A DNA stretch of 64,000 bases from Aquilaria yunnanensis (Eukaryota > Streptophyta > Magnoliopsida > Malvales > Thymelaeaceae). The stretch is taken from assembly GCA_039654915.1 (NCBI GenBank), contig CM077597.1:58308001-58372000 (forward strand), written 5' to 3'. The position numbers and the translations under genes are program-made. How positions within the stretch are numbered: the stretch's first letter is position 1; every line of letters begins with the position of its first letter. The notes under the pieces were generated by a model, which saw nothing but the letters and a program-made list of their open reading frames with translations, did no database searches and had not been told where the DNA came from. This document shows, in pieces, positions 22,678-35,484 of this stretch.

Positions 22678-23259
22678 CACAGGATAGAAGCAAAGGAAAG
22701 CAAATGAAGGCTATGAGGGGATGGAAGGTATATATAGACCGAAGAGGGGTAACCGAATCGTCGCCACAACTATCCTGCGAAGGTGAATCATCACCATAAT
22801 TACCCCTCAAAGGCGAAAGGACGCGGCTGGCGCAACCAATGCAATTGCCCCCCAATCACCGCGTGACATGTGTTGCCTAGCACGGGAAACAAGGGCACGC
22901 CTCCAGACAGCACGGAGATCGAGGCAAGCCTATCCGTAGCGATGCGTCCGTCTGATCAAGAGACATAATGATTCACTGACAAATGACATAGGCCCAAAGA
23001 AAGGCGATAATCACCTCGGGCTGACAGAACAACTTCGGTAATGTCGGAAATTCGGCCAAAAACTGGGAAAGCCACTTGAGTACCAGAGGACCTACCTTGG
23101 TTAAGAAGAGGCATCTCATATTGCCGAAACTCCTTCCGAATGAGATAACCTCGGCTAAACATCCAGTCATGACGACTGAGCCAATGATCATCTTCCACGA
23201 AGACTCCCACAATTTGCTCAAACAACCGAAGATATAACTTTGGCTTTCCGAGGGGGGCA
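22678..23259 (+). other. T1 tail: antisense promoter region and polypurine tract
   Basis: This is non-coding sequence between the antisense gene and the 3' LTR. The left part aligns with T2 at about 45380-45620 (GACATGTGTTGCC against GACATGTGTCAC, and AAACAAGGGCA in both). It contains a - strand TATA box and ends with a G-run at 23252-23257 before L3. The open frames on its - strand do not match any known protein. Confidence 0.7.
22729..22736 (-). promoter_or_regulatory. Likely TATA box of the T1 antisense gene
   Basis: TATATATA on the - strand lies about 405 bp upstream of ATG 20056 once L8 is discounted. T2 has a TATA box (CTATATAAAG) in the aligned region, 210 bp before its own ATG. Insertion of L8 has since pushed the T1 box more than 2.6 kb away. 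Confidence 0.55.
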
Positions 23260-24117
23260 TGCGATAGGCAAAGGGCTACTACCCTTCGAATTCCCAAGCT
23301 TTGCGAAGCACCACCCTCAGAAGAAACGAGCATCACCCCCGAGGAGCACAAGCTCGGGAAAAAGGGGTCTGACACCCTGACCCATTGATCCATCATCACC
23401 ATTAGCGAATGACAATACTGACCTTGGGAACATGGTGCACTACCACCCTTGGTAAGATGACTTAACAAGCTTCGGGAAAGGTACACCCACCATTTTCGGC
23501 AGGGAATACACCTCTGTAGGGGATCATCCGCGCTGAGGGTACTTGCGAATGACGGGAGCAACCTCGGCAAAGAAGTCCTCCTATCCTGAAGATGCCTCTT
23601 TTACCGAAGGGATCTCGAGAATATGACAAAAATGGATAAGGAGCCCTTGACACGCCGCCCTCGTACTCGTCCTTACACGCCACCCTCGAACACGCTCTGA
23701 CACGCAGACCTACTATGGTCCCGGCTCTTGGACAAGACGGCTTATGGCCGGCTAGAGGTCCCCATCCCTGAAGGTACAGACTACATCCAACCGAATACGT
23801 GTCATGATCTGAGCAGGCTATGTCAGGCGGATTTCCCCTTACATCCTCCTATAAATATCTGGGAAATGGCCTCAGTAAGTGGTGGACTCTTAAGGAAAAA
23901 CATACCTCCTATTTTTACCATTCTTCGTCTCACTAAATACTAACTTGGGCGTCGAAGGCTCCTCCGCCGGAAAAACACTCCGGGGACCTCTTAACCCTTG
24001 TTTTTTGAGTATTTCAGGCAGTCTCCTCCAGCGAGTCCCTTCTTCAGACGTTCCTCCCTTACCGGAAGTCCTTTCCAGGCTCACCATGTCATACTGCGAA
24101 GATGCCGACGGGCATCA
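23260..24117 (+). repeat. L3: 3' LTR of T1
   Basis: This LTR of about 858 bp follows the T1 polypurine tract. Its start has decayed (TGCGATAGGC for TGTGATAGCC), and it ends GACGGGCATCA. It has TATAAATA near 23850 and the GACGTTCC/CCGGAAGTC wording of the second Tat LTR group (with L4 and L6), which differs from L1, L2, L5 and L7. The following bases (TGTAG) cannot be checked as a TSD because T1's 5' end is not in the window. Confidence 0.8.
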
Positions 24118-24522
24118 TGTAGATTCAATAACTTGTGGGATTCTAGCCATCCCATCATTGTCTTTGTGCATGAGATTATCCAATATTTCAAGTATGAATT
24201 ATTTACAGAAGGATTGCATTTCGTACACATTTCATTTAGTCATGGGATCCCTATGACATAATTTTACATTATTCTTTCAAGTATGTTTGGTGCTGCATTT
24301 CTGAATCAAAACATATCATGCATTCGAATACTCAAAGAAGAAAAGCACGAAGGCTTGGGAAAGTTTATTTAAATTTTCACACTAAAGCTGATGTCATCAT
24401 TAGAACAATTATTAAGAGGTGGCCTAACAAACTTTGCATGACTCATAAATCTTCCCACATGGAGTAATATTCGACGAGTTACATTTTCTTTTTAAGAATT
24501 TTTTTTATTAAGATCTTATGTG

Positions 24523-24543
24523 TATATATATATATATATATAT
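24523..24543. repeat. (TA)n microsatellite
   Basis: About ten TA units occur in a row in an AT-rich stretch. Confidence 0.9.
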
Positions 24544-25806
24544 GAACCACTGTTTCTTTCATTAGACAGGCTATGAAATTAGTTTTTATGAATTTTTTTC
24601 TAGTTTAAGGCGTTAAAAAATAAAAATTTAACGACGTCATGAAAATTTACTTTCAATTGGATTATTGTCTACATAATATTGACTTTTCAAATAAAATTGG
24701 TTTTAGACAAAAAAAATATAAAAGTAAAAAAATTTAATTAACTTAAATTAAAACAATTTCGGCCTAAATCCTTAGTTACAAACTTTATCTTTGGTAAGTT
24801 TTCAAAAATCAGGTTATTAGATATTAGTGGGTTCCTAAGTGGTTTATGATACTAGGCATCACTGCATGGGGGGCAGGGGTCTGATGTGTTGGGTTGAGTC
24901 CAAAACGTCAAAAACATGTTTTAAGCCAAATTCTCATGTGGATGCAAAATTTTGTAAGTGTTGAACCTCCTAATACTGTTTGGGCATGGGATTTATTTGA
25001 TAGTTTTGGAGAAGATAAAGCAATGGGCTTAGTAGCACAAAAGGCTTGTCGGGGAAGTTGTTCACATAATTATTCACTATCCAATTCTCCCAAATTTTCG
25101 TAACTCTCCTAAACCCTCTTTATTTTTTTTACCGAACTTCACTTAAATCTTTCTTTGTTAGTGAATTTGGAAGCCCATTTAGGTGCCTAAGTGAAGGAAA
25201 GCTTGTTTTGTGTTAATTTTGTATTTTTAGAACTCTTGGAGGTGTTTTCTTGCTTGGGTGAGCTTAAGGGCATCAATTATTTCCCAATTCTTGATTTTTT
25301 CTTGTTTCTTGAGTTACTTGGAGCTTGGGTTTATCCTAGTTGCTCACAATTTGGTGTCATTTGCCTTATTTGTGCTTTACAACCTAGGAAACTTGATGGA
25401 ACCTTTGAAACTAGAGTGGTTTGCTTGTGGTTCTTGAATGTTGCTAATTCTGGTTCAACTAAGGTAATGGATTTAATGCATTTCTTAAATTGATACTATT
25501 CACAGCTTGGTTGCTTGTTGAGTTCATGTAGATTTGTGAATGACATTGGTTAGTGGGTAGTTTGAACCATAGCAGACTAATGATGTTACCTTGGTTAGTG
25601 TGATGATTTGATGGATCCTATGCTTCATTGGAATGGTGTTTTGTGGTGTAGTGTATGTGCTTTTTTAGGAATGAAGCTTTGGGAGGCATCATTATGGCCA
25701 TTAGAGAGCCTTGGAACCCGCTAAGGTAACTAAGCCACCATTTTTTGGGTATTGGGTATAGGAGCTTGGCGTTGTAGTGCTAGCCCCTCCACTTTGCATC
25801 CCGAGG

Positions 25807-25844
25807 GGTTTTGCTTGTGGCATCGTAACACCACAGGCAAAACC
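25807..25844. repeat. Short inverted repeat (hairpin)
   Basis: Arms of 14 bases (GGTTTTGCTTGTGG and CCACAGGCAAAACC) surround a 10-base loop. Pairing is complete if one G-T pair is allowed. No other hairpin of this quality was noticed in the unassigned stretch. Confidence 0.8.
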
Positions 25845-27033
25845 AATGTGCAGTTGAAGTTTTGTAGGTGGGCTTGGGGAAAGGATGGCTAGGGTATTTA
25901 AGGATGGGGGATGCTCGATGGTGCCATGAGACTCTCGAAACTCACCTAAAAGCTGAGGCTTTCCTCAAGTTTGTGAGCTACTTTTGTGCTCAAGGAGGAA
26001 TGTAGTGTAAAAGGCCATAATAGCCAACCATTAAGTCAGGTGTAAGGTTTAGTACAATAGTGAACCTAGGGGGGCTTCGGGGTTTGATGTCCCGATGTGA
26101 GAACAATAGTGCACACCAGAACCTAGGTACTTAATGTCCAATCATAGTACTCCTTTATAACTTTAAGGGATGTTCAAATTAGTGATTAAATTCACTATTG
26201 CACAAGTAGGCAAAGCTTGCTAGTATGCAAGTCTCTACCTTGTAGTTAAGGACTAGGTAGAGGAGGAATATTATTATTGTCCTAGACAAAAATTGAGACT
26301 ACCATCGTAAGTCTGATTTTCATGCTTAAAAATTCTATTTACACACTAAGTATTAAATTAAGTAAGTTAATGTAGCAAAAAAGCAAGTGGTTTTATCATT
26401 TAAGCAAAGTTTGACTAAAAAATGCAAAATGGTCAAGTCGGCCTTATTTCAGGTCATGAAGAAGATTGGAACAGGAAATTAAGTCATTGAATGATTTGTA
26501 GTTCCTATTTGACTTTTGAATGAGGGTTAAGAACTCTTTGAGACACTTGGAGCAAGTAGTACACAAACTTAAGAAACAGAGGACCAAAAGAGATGTTTCT
26601 CATGAGGGAATTAAAGATAAGATTTGCAAGACTTGTGTTGTCTTCTTCAAAAACCTCAAAGCCATGCAGTTTTTGATGCAAAAAGCTCTCAAACTTAGCC
26701 AAAGTAAGTTTTCATGCCCTAAACCATCCCTAGCCTGTGCCTATCCAAGCATTTTTTGTGAAACATATTATAAATAAATCAACAGCACAAACAGCCAGCT
26801 TAGAGCAAGAGTTCCAGGATCAGGTGACTTAAACTAGCACATAATACTCGAGTTCTTAGGCCAAATTTGCCAAAAAAAAAATTTGTTAGGGCTAATTGAA
26901 AGAGTTTATTTTGTGCCAAATTTTATATTTAAGCTAGTTTTAGATGCAAGTATAAGGCAAAAATGACTTCAGCCTCAATGACAAGTCATACATTGAAACC
27001 CAAAGTAGCTCGAGTCAAGTACATATAGGGAGG

Positions 27034-28442
27034 TGTTGGGTTTTCGGGAGCCAAATAAGCGTAGCAAAATTTAACCGAAACCCTCTAGGATCATGAAACT
27101 GAGTAAACCGGGTGTTCGAATATTTTCATACCTAATTTCGGTTTAGTTATTTTGCCCAATTGTAAAGTCGAATCACAAAAGCTTGAACAGTTTTCGTGTT
27201 CAACCTCTTTACGATATCCACACGAGCTTTTTAGGATTACCACGCTTCTACCACGTTTCGGCAGATGAGTTTCTCTTGTGCTCGCAGTGCTCGCTTGTGT
27301 CCTCCAAGGAATTGCAAGAGAAAAGTATGACTGTCCTTTTTGGGAGACTAGAGCAAAGTTGTGAATTTCTCACTAAAAGTTGTATTTATAGTGAGAGTCA
27401 ACTTCTAGGCCTAATGGGTTTCAAAGCCCTAATCCAATTAGGCTTTAATTTTGGGCTTAATAATGTCTCAACTTTTGGGCCCATTATTAATACGAAATTA
27501 TTATGAACCATAACCCAAATAATTAGCTCATGCACTCTAATAATCCAAATAGCTCTATGTGTGCGACCCAATAGACTCTTACCACATTGGCAATGATAAT
27601 AAATCACATTTATGATCATAAGCAATGAGTGGTGTTTAACAACACATCATTACTACCCAAGTGACAAGATTGTCGGTGATTCGACTAAACTTTTATGATC
27701 ATTACCCATATATGCCATTGTCCCTTTGTCGAAAATATCAAGACTAAGAACGAGACATGGAATGTGTTACTTTCATATAGCCTAATCTTTGGTTTCTTGA
27801 TTACAGAGTAAGCTGACTTAAACTGATGACATTGATATCATATATTGACTCATCCGAGCATGGCCATGCATTTTCTAAGTCTCACTTTATCAATGGGCCC
27901 AAAGATATCACTCCCGTTACGTAGGAGGGACAAATCCCATCTTGATCATACAAATCCCTCCGCTTGATATGTGACATACCCAATGGTCTCCTTCAAGTTC
28001 ACTCAGTTACAAGCAACAAAGGGAAGTATCAAATTATATGACTCACATGTAGGGAACCTTGATGATCTTAGGTCAAAGGACTACATATACCATGATCACT
28101 ATGAGAATCACTTATGACACTCATATAACGATCCATGTAGCATTCTCATAGTGGGTCGGTCCAATAACAAGTTCTCCAACTTTTACCATATGTAGACTAC
28201 ATTTCTCATATTAGTCTCCATATATGCTAGTCGTTATGTATTATTGTAACCCTTTCCACAATAATATTAGACTAGGGGCATTTGAGAATATCATTATTCT
28301 AGGGTTACAATTATGTTTATTACGTTATGTAGAAACAAAACAGCAAACATAATTGCTGGATTAATGCCTTAATAAAATATCATGACTCAATGTGCAAAAA
28401 ATATAATCATCTCATGATTGGCATTTGGGCACAACACTAACA
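27034..28442 (-). repeat. R2: 3' LTR of C1
   Basis: This 1409-bp LTR, on the + strand, starts TGTTGGGTTTTCGGGAGCC and ends GCACAACACTAACA. The - strand polypurine tract AAGTGGGAGAT abuts it at 28443-28453. A - strand TATAAATA box lies near 27384-27391. The left flank is GGAGG; no matching right flank was found, in line with the rearranged 5' end of C1. Confidence 0.9.
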
Positions 28443-30019
28443 ATCTCCCACTTGCACTAAAGCTAACTATCCATGTATCTAATACCGATGGACCTAGAAT
28501 TGCTATCATGCTTCTGCTGTGTAAGGGGCTTTTTTAGTGGATCAGCAATGTTGCTGTCTGTCGAAGTCCTGCATATCTTCACATCGCCCCTATCGATGAT
28601 CTCGCCGGTGAGATCGAGGTTCCTTAGCCTATGCGATTGCTCCATTGTTGTTACAATAGAGCTCTATCGGGTCAGCAATGCTAAGAACAACTGCAAGTTC
28701 AGTGATGAACTTCTTGATCCAAACTGCCTCATTTTTAGCATTAGAGGCGGCAATGTACTCAGATTCCATTGTAGAGTCGGCTAATGTCTCTTTCTTTGAG
28801 CTCTACTAGCTCACAGCACCACCACTAATACAAAACACATAACCAGATTGCGATCTAAAATCATCCTTATCGGATTGGAAGCTAGCATCGGTGTAACCCC
28901 TTAAACGAGCTCATCTTCACCTCCAAGGACGAAGAATGCATCCTTAGTCCTTCATAAGCACTTAAGGATGTTCTTAACAGCTGTCTAGTGACTTTCACCG
29001 GGGTTTGATTGGTACCTACTCATCATGCTCAAGGCATACGAGACATCGGGATGAGTACATATCATGGCATACATGATAGATCCAATTGCTGAGGCATATG
29101 GAATCTTACTCATGCTCTCTCTCTCCTCGGGTGTACTCGGACACTGACATCTAGGAAGAGTTTTGCCATGTGACATGGGCAAGAATCCTTTCTTGGAATC
29201 TTGCATGCTAAACCTCTTTAGCACCTTGTCTATGTATGTACTTTGACTTAGGCCAAGAAGCTTTCTAGATCTATCTTTATAGATCTTGATGCCCAACACA
29301 TAGGTTGCTTCACCCAAGTCATTTATAGAGAAACATTTTCCTAGATAAATCTTCACAGACTGTAGCTCAGGAACGTCATTCCTGATGAGTAGTATGTCAT
29401 CTACATACAACACCAATAAGACAATAGCGCTCCCACTAACCTTCTTCTAGACACAAGGTTCATCTTCATTTTTTATAAAACCAAACTCTTTGATTACTTC
29501 ATCAAAATGAAGATTCCAACTTCGAGAAGCTTGCTTAAGTCCATAAATAGACCTTTGCAACTTGCACACTTTATTGGCATTATTATGAGTGACAAAACCC
29601 TTAGGTTGTGTCACGTACACATCCTCAAGTAACTTTCCAGTTAGGACTGCAGTTTTGACATCCATTTGCCATATTTTATAATTATAGTGTGTAGTAATAG
29701 CTGACAAAATTTGAATGGATTTAAGCATGTCAATTGATGAAAAAGTTTCATCACACTCAATACCATGAATTTGCTTGAAACCTTTTGCAACCAATCATCC
29801 CTTAAAGGTAATCACATTACCATCCATGTTAGTTTTCTTCTTGAAAATCGATTTGCACCCTATGGGTTTTACCCCTTCAGGTGGGTCAACTAAAGTCCAT
29901 ACTTGATTTTCATACATGGAGTCAATCTCGGATTTCATGCCCACTAGACACTTCTCAGAGTCAGGCCTCGACATAGCTTGTTGGTAGGTTGTGGGCTCAT
30001 CCTTAGCTATGAGGGTCAC
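28443..30019 (-). pseudogene. C1 reverse transcriptase and RNase H, broken
   Basis: From 30019 the frame reads W-x-LVDPPEGVKPIGCKSIFKKK. After a stop near 29794 it continues VAKGFKQIHGIECDETFS and QMDVKTAVLTGKL, then a stop near 29446 and YVDD (about 29408). It goes on with IPYASAIGSIMYAMICTHPD and, past more stops, an RNase H end with ESEYIAA near 28760. These are the standard copia RT and RNase H motifs. The RT active-site YVDD is kept, but the reading frame is not. Confidence 0.9.
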
Positions 30020-31155
30020 TTGCCAGTGTGAGTCACGAGAACTCCATATCTCTCGGGCTCATGCCGAATCCTACCAGACCTACGTGGGCTCTGTGCTATA
30101 GAAACAGACTCTTGAACCACAACATCTTGTGGTGTCTATTCAGGTTCCGTTTCAAGTTTGATGTCCCCTTGTTGTTCTTGAATTTCCCCAAGTTCTACTT
30201 TCCTCCCACTGGTTCCTTTAGAGATAAACTCTTTCTCTAGAAAGATACCAGTTCGAGCAACAAACACTTTTTGCTCAGAAGGATTGTAGAAATAGTAACC
30301 CTTTGTTTCTTTGAGATACCCAACAAAGAGGCATTATTGACATTTGGGCCCTAGTTTGTTAAAGGATTGATGTTTCACATAAACGTCATAGCCCCAAATC
30401 TTCATACAAGACAAATTGGGATGCCTCCCACTCCATATTTCATAGGGTGTCTTTTGAACCGATTTAGATGGAACTCGGTTTAGTGTAAAAGCGGCTGTCT
30501 CTAGAGCATGTCCCCAAAAGGAGTTTGGAAGGTCAGCTTGACGCATCATAGAGTGAACCATGTCTAATAGTGTTTGATTTCTTCTTTTAGATACACCATT
30601 CTATTTAGGTGTACCAGGTGGAGTGAGTTGTGATACTATATCACACTCCTTTAGATAGTCAAGGAATTCTCAATCCAAGTACTCTCCACCTCGATCTAAT
30701 CAAAGTACTTTCATACTCTTCCCGAGTTGATTTTCTACTTCATTCTTGAATTCTTTGAACATTTCAAAGGGTTCTGACTTGTATCTCATGAAATACACAT
30801 AGCCATATCTGCTGAAGTCATCAGTAAAGGTAATGAAGTATTGGAAGCCTCCTCTACCATGTATAGACATAGGGCCACATACATCACTATGTATGAGTCC
30901 TAGTAAGTCATTAGCCCTTTCACTTTGCCCTGTCAATAGGGCTTTCATCATCTTGCCCAACAAACATGACTCACATGTCTCATATGATTCAAAATCAAAT
31001 GAGTCCAAGAGTCCATTCTTATGGAGCTTGGATATATGGGCCTCATGTATATGGCCCAAGCGACAGTGCCAGAGATAGGTCGGGTTTGAATCATTCAATC
31101 TGACCTTCTTGGTATTCACATTATAGATTGGATCTTTGAGGTGTAGAACATACAA
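30020..31155 (-). pseudogene. C1 integrase, broken
   Basis: The pre-integrase zinc region reads WHCRLGHIHEAHISKLHKNGLL and CESCLLGK (H-H-C-C). The core follows with IHSDVCGPM and ITFTDDFSRYGYVYFM (first catalytic Asp in HSD). A stop ends the frame at 30700. Downstream, 30561-30334 has MVHSMMRQADLPNSFWGHALETAAF and LNRVPSKSVQKTPYEIW, typical of the copia integrase end. Several stops and a probable frame change lie between 30334 and 30020. Confidence 0.9.
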
Positions 31156-31167
31156 CCCTTTGCTAAG

Positions 31168-32365
31168 TTAAGCACTGCCATAAAAGATTTCATTCAAATA
31201 AATAAAACAACATTTTTCTTTTATTATAAATGAAAAACCTTTCTCGTCCAAACAAGAAACAAAAATCAAATTTCTACTAATAGTAGGCACAAAGTAGCAG
31301 TTGTCTAATTCCAAAACTAATCCACTAAGTAAAGTGAGAACATAAGTCCCTATGGCTAAGGCAGCAACCCTTGCTCCATTTCCAACACGTAGGTCCACTT
31401 CACCTCGGGCCAATCTTCTACTCCTACTTAGATCCTGCACATTTGCACAAATTGGAGATCCATATCCAATATCCAATACCCAAGATGAGGAAGTAGAAAA
31501 GTTAGCCTCTATAACAAAAATACCTGAAGTGGAAGTCTTGCTTCCCTTCTCCTTATCAAGTTCTTCAAGATAAAGCTTGCAGTTGCGCTTCCAGTGTCCA
31601 AGTTGCTTACAATGGAAGCACTCCCCTTCCTTTGCCACACCACCCTTTGGTTTCAGTGCAGCTAAAGAGGAATTAGCATTAGACTTTCCATTAGCTTTAT
31701 CCTTCTTCTTGTTGGCTTTTCCTTTCCCTTGCCCTTTTGAACCATCAAAATGGGCTTAGCCTTCTTAAGGTTTTGCTCAGCAGTTCTTAACATGTTGAGC
31801 AATTCAGGGAGGGACTTGTCAAGGTCGTTCATGTTATAGTTCATGACGTACTGACTGTAGCTTTCAGGCAACAATTGCAAGACTACATCAACAACCAACT
31901 CTTTCTGAAAAGGAAATCCCAAACTCTCAAGATTCTCAATGTACCCAATCATCTTGACCACATGAGAATCCACAGGACTTGCTTCAGACATTTTTCACTG
32001 AAACAATGCCTTAGAGGTCTCAAACCTCTCATACCTAGCTTGCTTTTGGAAGAGCATTTTGAGATGTTCAATAATATCGAACGCCCCCATGTTTTCATGT
32101 TACTTCTGAAGCTTAGATTCCATGGAAATAAGCATGAGGCAAGCAACATCCAAAGCATAATCAGAATGCCTTTTGTGAGCATCCCTTTCAGCTCTTGAAG
32201 TAGTTGCAGCAGGCTCATGCGGAATGGGCTACTTTAGGACATAAGCCTTTCTCTCTTGCTTAAGAACTATCCTTAAGTTTCGGTGCCATTTGAGAAAGTT
32301 GGTCCCATTCAGTTTTTCTTTCTCAAGGATTGATTGCAACGAAAGTGTCGATGTGTTTTGTCCCA
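31168..32365 (-). pseudogene. gag: C1 gag and protease, broken
   Basis: The frame opens at about 32365 and reads a copia Gag (LNGTNFLKWHRNLRIVL, then QLLPESYSQYVMNYNMN near 31840). Stops occur near 32230 and 32105. A zinc knuckle CFHCKQLGHWKRNC lies at about 31620. The protease motif reads DIGYGSPIC where copia proteases have D-T/S-G, so the active-site triad has Ile for Thr/Ser. The frame ends with LDNCYFVPTISRNLIF. Confidence 0.87.
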
Positions 32366-33411
32366 TGGTTATCTACAACAGTAATATGCAGTGTAAGAGT
32401 CATGTATTTTAATTCATTTAATAAGGACTTTTATTAAATGATACTCTCACTATTTTCCTTAAAATAACAACCCTCGATATTATTTCGGAACACCTCGATG
32501 CTAAGGTATTCTAGTGGGCCAAGAACCATATTTCACCACAACCTGTCAGCTTTGGCTTTCGTCTCAAGTTACAGTTATTTTGGTAGGCAACTCCTTGCCA
32601 ATTGCATCTCATGCAACTCTTGGATGGTTGGGTGAACAACACTTCTCCAAGCTCATCACATGAACTTAAGCCTAACCCTATGCCTCTAGGTCCCCAATCC
32701 TATTAGGATGACTTAGTTAAGTCAGACCCAAAGTTAGTAATTCGGATATCACTATTATCCCATCGCGCCTTACTAAGATGAACATAGGTGCTTTGTTTTG
32801 GCAAACCCACCCAATGTTGATCAAAGTCTTGACAAGTGCCAACATTTGGAAGGCATCACTTTTAATGACTTAATATTTGTTTGAGGGATTTTTTACTTTT
32901 GATCTCACCAATTTGTTATCTCCGGTTGTCTTATACATGCATCACATACAAATATAAAACATGCATCTCATGCTAATAAGAAAGTAAACATGACATGGTT
33001 ATAGCCCAAATTATGCGATATTCTCAAGCCAATGAGGATATCATAAAAGCCTAAGAAAAGAAAAGGGTCTTCACAAGCTCTTTCTCCTCATTTCTTGGTT
33101 GCCCTTTTGTTGTCAACTCCTCGGACATACCACCTTGGAAGATCCTATAATGTACCATTACATCAATAATAGAAACCTCGAGTTACATTCAAGGGGAGTA
33201 AGGTGAGAAGAGAAGTACAATGAGAGTTACAAGAAAAGGCACGACTCGCAAGCCGTATTTACAAGTACAACCAATCAAGGGCTATGACCATGCACCATGC
33301 TACAACCACCAATCAGCATAACATGTCAAATCTCATTCAACAAAAATGCACGCCAATTAATGCATGTTGATAACCAGATTTTATTTATGTGGTGCTTCAC
33401 ATATGGCAGTC
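32366..33411 (-). other. C1 5' leader
   Basis: Untranslated sequence lies upstream of C1 gag. Its outer 200 bp (33215-33411) recurs at 37354-37550, which is the leader of a second copia copy. No open frame of note was seen. It stops at the TSD of solo LTR S and resumes for 26 bp at 35459-35484. Confidence 0.7.
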
Positions 33412-33416
33412 CAGCT

Positions 33417-35453
33417 TGTCAGACCCTTACATCAGTGCTTGGCCCAGGCCAAATTGTGAGAGAAATTGTAAGAAAAATACATTAAAGACATGCGGGACTA
33501 AAATGAAAATGTAAAAGGTGATGTATATGTACAACCAACAACTATCAGGTCTAAATTGTACATGAGGAATGGCTGAAATTCTAATGGTGGAAAACAAATT
33601 TTAAGGGCCCATTAGAATGTTCTTTCGGGTGCTAATCTTGACATTGATAGTCATGAAAGGACTATAATGCGTCATGCAATCAATGGGGGTATTAAGGCTA
33701 GAATTGGCCCACTTTTAATGCCATTTGGCACTAAACCGGAATGCATGACTCCACTTAAGCCGAGAATCACTAATTTCAGTCAAAACACCATCTTTGCAAG
33801 TCAAATGTGTTCTTGGTTGTTCTTGGTGTTGAGGTGCCGAGTTCTTGCCAAATTGGTGAAGATTGGAGCTTGAATTAAAGAATCAAGCTTACATTAGTGG
33901 TTTCGGCACTAGGTGACCTTGGACTTGTGATTTCAAAAGTGGTCTTGAAGATTCAAGGTTGCCCGATAACTCAAGCTTGTAATTGGGTAAGGTTTCACGA
34001 ATTTTACTTGATTTTGGTAATGATTCTATGTTCAAGTAGATTAATGGCATCTAAGTGATAGTATATTGGAGCTATATGATCTTAGTTTGCTAGATGGGGC
34101 ATATATGGAGCCTTCGGGTTATGTCGTTTCTTGGTTAGCTAGTCAATAATGGCAACTACTAAAGTTCAAGGTAAGTAGGCCAACTTATCTTTGAACTTGG
34201 AGCTCTAGTGGATTGAAGATGGAATTGCAAAGCTTGAAGTGAAAAATTATGTGTGTGTACTTGCTAGTGGTTTCGGCTGAGAAGGACATTGTGGTGTGTA
34301 TGTGTGTTGTGTGCTTGTTTGCTTGGATGTGCTTGCTAACCTTTGTAGTTGTTATTCTCATGAATATAAATATATATATTTCTCGGTTAGCATGTGTATA
34401 TGTTATTGTGCTTGTGTTTTGGTGTTTTCTTTATCTTTCTTGCCGCTTAAGCCAAGTTAATGGAGGTTAAGCTTTTGGGCTTAACTAAATAAACTCTTTG
34501 CAGTTGTAGTGAACCTTACTAAGTTATAAACTCACGCCCCTTATTGTTATGTTTTAGAAAAATGCTTAGAGCTTGAGTGATTGTGTGTGTAGCTTGTGTG
34601 CTAAGTTATTGCACATTTTGACAAGGTATGTGCCAAAACCGAGAGCTTGGCTTATAAGTACAATGTACAAGTCTAGGAAGAGTTATCGATGTGTGTTCAT
34701 GGGCATTAGTGTGGTGATTTGCTTTTATGACTATGAATTTGGTTATAGGACTTGTCCTTCAATGCTTGACCTTGTATTGTACCTTCAAAGTACTTCTCGG
34801 GCACTATGGGTAGTGTGGGCTTGTAATGCATAACTTGTGCTAGTTTTGAGACTTTAAGTACTCTTGGTATGTTGCCAAGCTGGTAGTACTTTTGTGGAGG
34901 CATTTTGTGTATGTATATGGCCTCGATTGGACTATGAACTTGTGTATATATGTTGAATGGTTGAATGCCAAGTTATGCTTTGTTTATGTGTTCTTGGAAT
35001 TGCCCTTTTGGAGTTAAACCTCTTATGTTCCTTGATTGGCCGAATGTACATGTCATGAAAACAAGTTTTTTGAACTTGATGATGAGATGGGCTTCTTGGT
35101 TGTCATGCATTAAAATGCCATACTTGATGAGCACACACCTTAGACACTTAAAGATAAAAGTGTAATGCCTTGCCCTGTGTTACAAGTTATTATTAAAGCC
35201 TTGCCTTGTGTTGCAAGTAAGTTATGGGCCTTGCCTTGGGCTACAAGTAAAGTATACAGGATTATTTAGTAAGCCTCCTGGAGTACCTCCTAGGCCTTAA
35301 CCTTAAAAAAATAAGACTTAAGCTACAAGTTTGAAAGTTGGCCGAAACTAAAGTCTACTCATAACTCTTAAAAGTGCTTGTCTAATAACTTTCATGGTAG
35401 CTTGGTGAGTGGCACTGTGAGTGCACAGGTAGGGACTTGTGTGGGGTGTGACA
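33417..35453 (-). mobile_element. S: solo LTR of a gypsy-type element
   Basis: A 2037-bp LTR with + strand ends TGTCAGACCC and GGGTGTGACA is flanked by the perfect TSD CAGCT (33412-33416 and 35454-35458). The - strand start TGTCACACCCC is usual for chromovirus LTRs, so - is the likely orientation. Near its end the words GCCTTGCC(T)TG and TACAAG repeat three times (35164-35252). It holds no coding sequence; the longer frames (34249-34470, 34573-34833) are chance. Confidence 0.9.
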
Positions 35454-35484
35454 CAGCTGGCTGGTTAGCAGGCGGTGGTCCCAT

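Larger units (their letters stand above)
1163..24117 (+). mobile_element. T1: decayed Tat-lineage Ty3/gypsy element, host of nested insertions
   Basis: T1 is the base layer of the left third. Its pieces in order are gag (1163-1699, 11471-12452), protease (from 13332), RT and RNase H, a second (archaeal-type) RNase H, integrase (to about 17150), an antisense gene (20056-17693), the tail (22678-23259) and the 3' LTR L3. The second RNase H and antisense gene are traits of the Tat lineage. Insertions inside it are K (TSD TCAAG), L2 (TSD GAACC) and L8 with R1 inside (TSD CACAG). T0 sits at its left end. In-frame stops and a lost integrase aspartate show that it is inactive. The 5' LTR is not in the window. 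Confidence 0.85.
24118..27033. other. Unassigned AT-rich sequence
   Basis: Nothing here could be assigned to a known element or gene. It holds a (TA)n run near 24523-24543, an inverted repeat at 25807-25844, and only short frames without recognisable motifs (for example 25191-25493). The style of 25100-26050 resembles the non-coding LTRs elsewhere in the window, so an old LTR is possible, but no ends or TSD were found. Confidence 0.5.
27034..35484 (-). mobile_element. C1: broken Ty1/copia element (Tork-like)
   Basis: A copia element lies on the - strand: 5' leader (33411-32366), gag, protease, integrase, RT and RNase H, then the polypurine tract and 3' LTR R2 (27034-28442). The order integrase before RT defines copia. 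The wording LDNCYFVPTISRNLIFVSCLD suggests the Tork lineage. Its leader is interrupted by solo LTR S. A normal 5' LTR with primer site does not follow; instead a truncated LTR (R4) and a second leader copy are found. Many stops show that it is dead. Confidence 0.85.

Noticed and set aside
24894..25493. Possible host genes in the unassigned stretch
   Set aside because: The frames are short, low in complexity and without a recognisable domain or exon structure.
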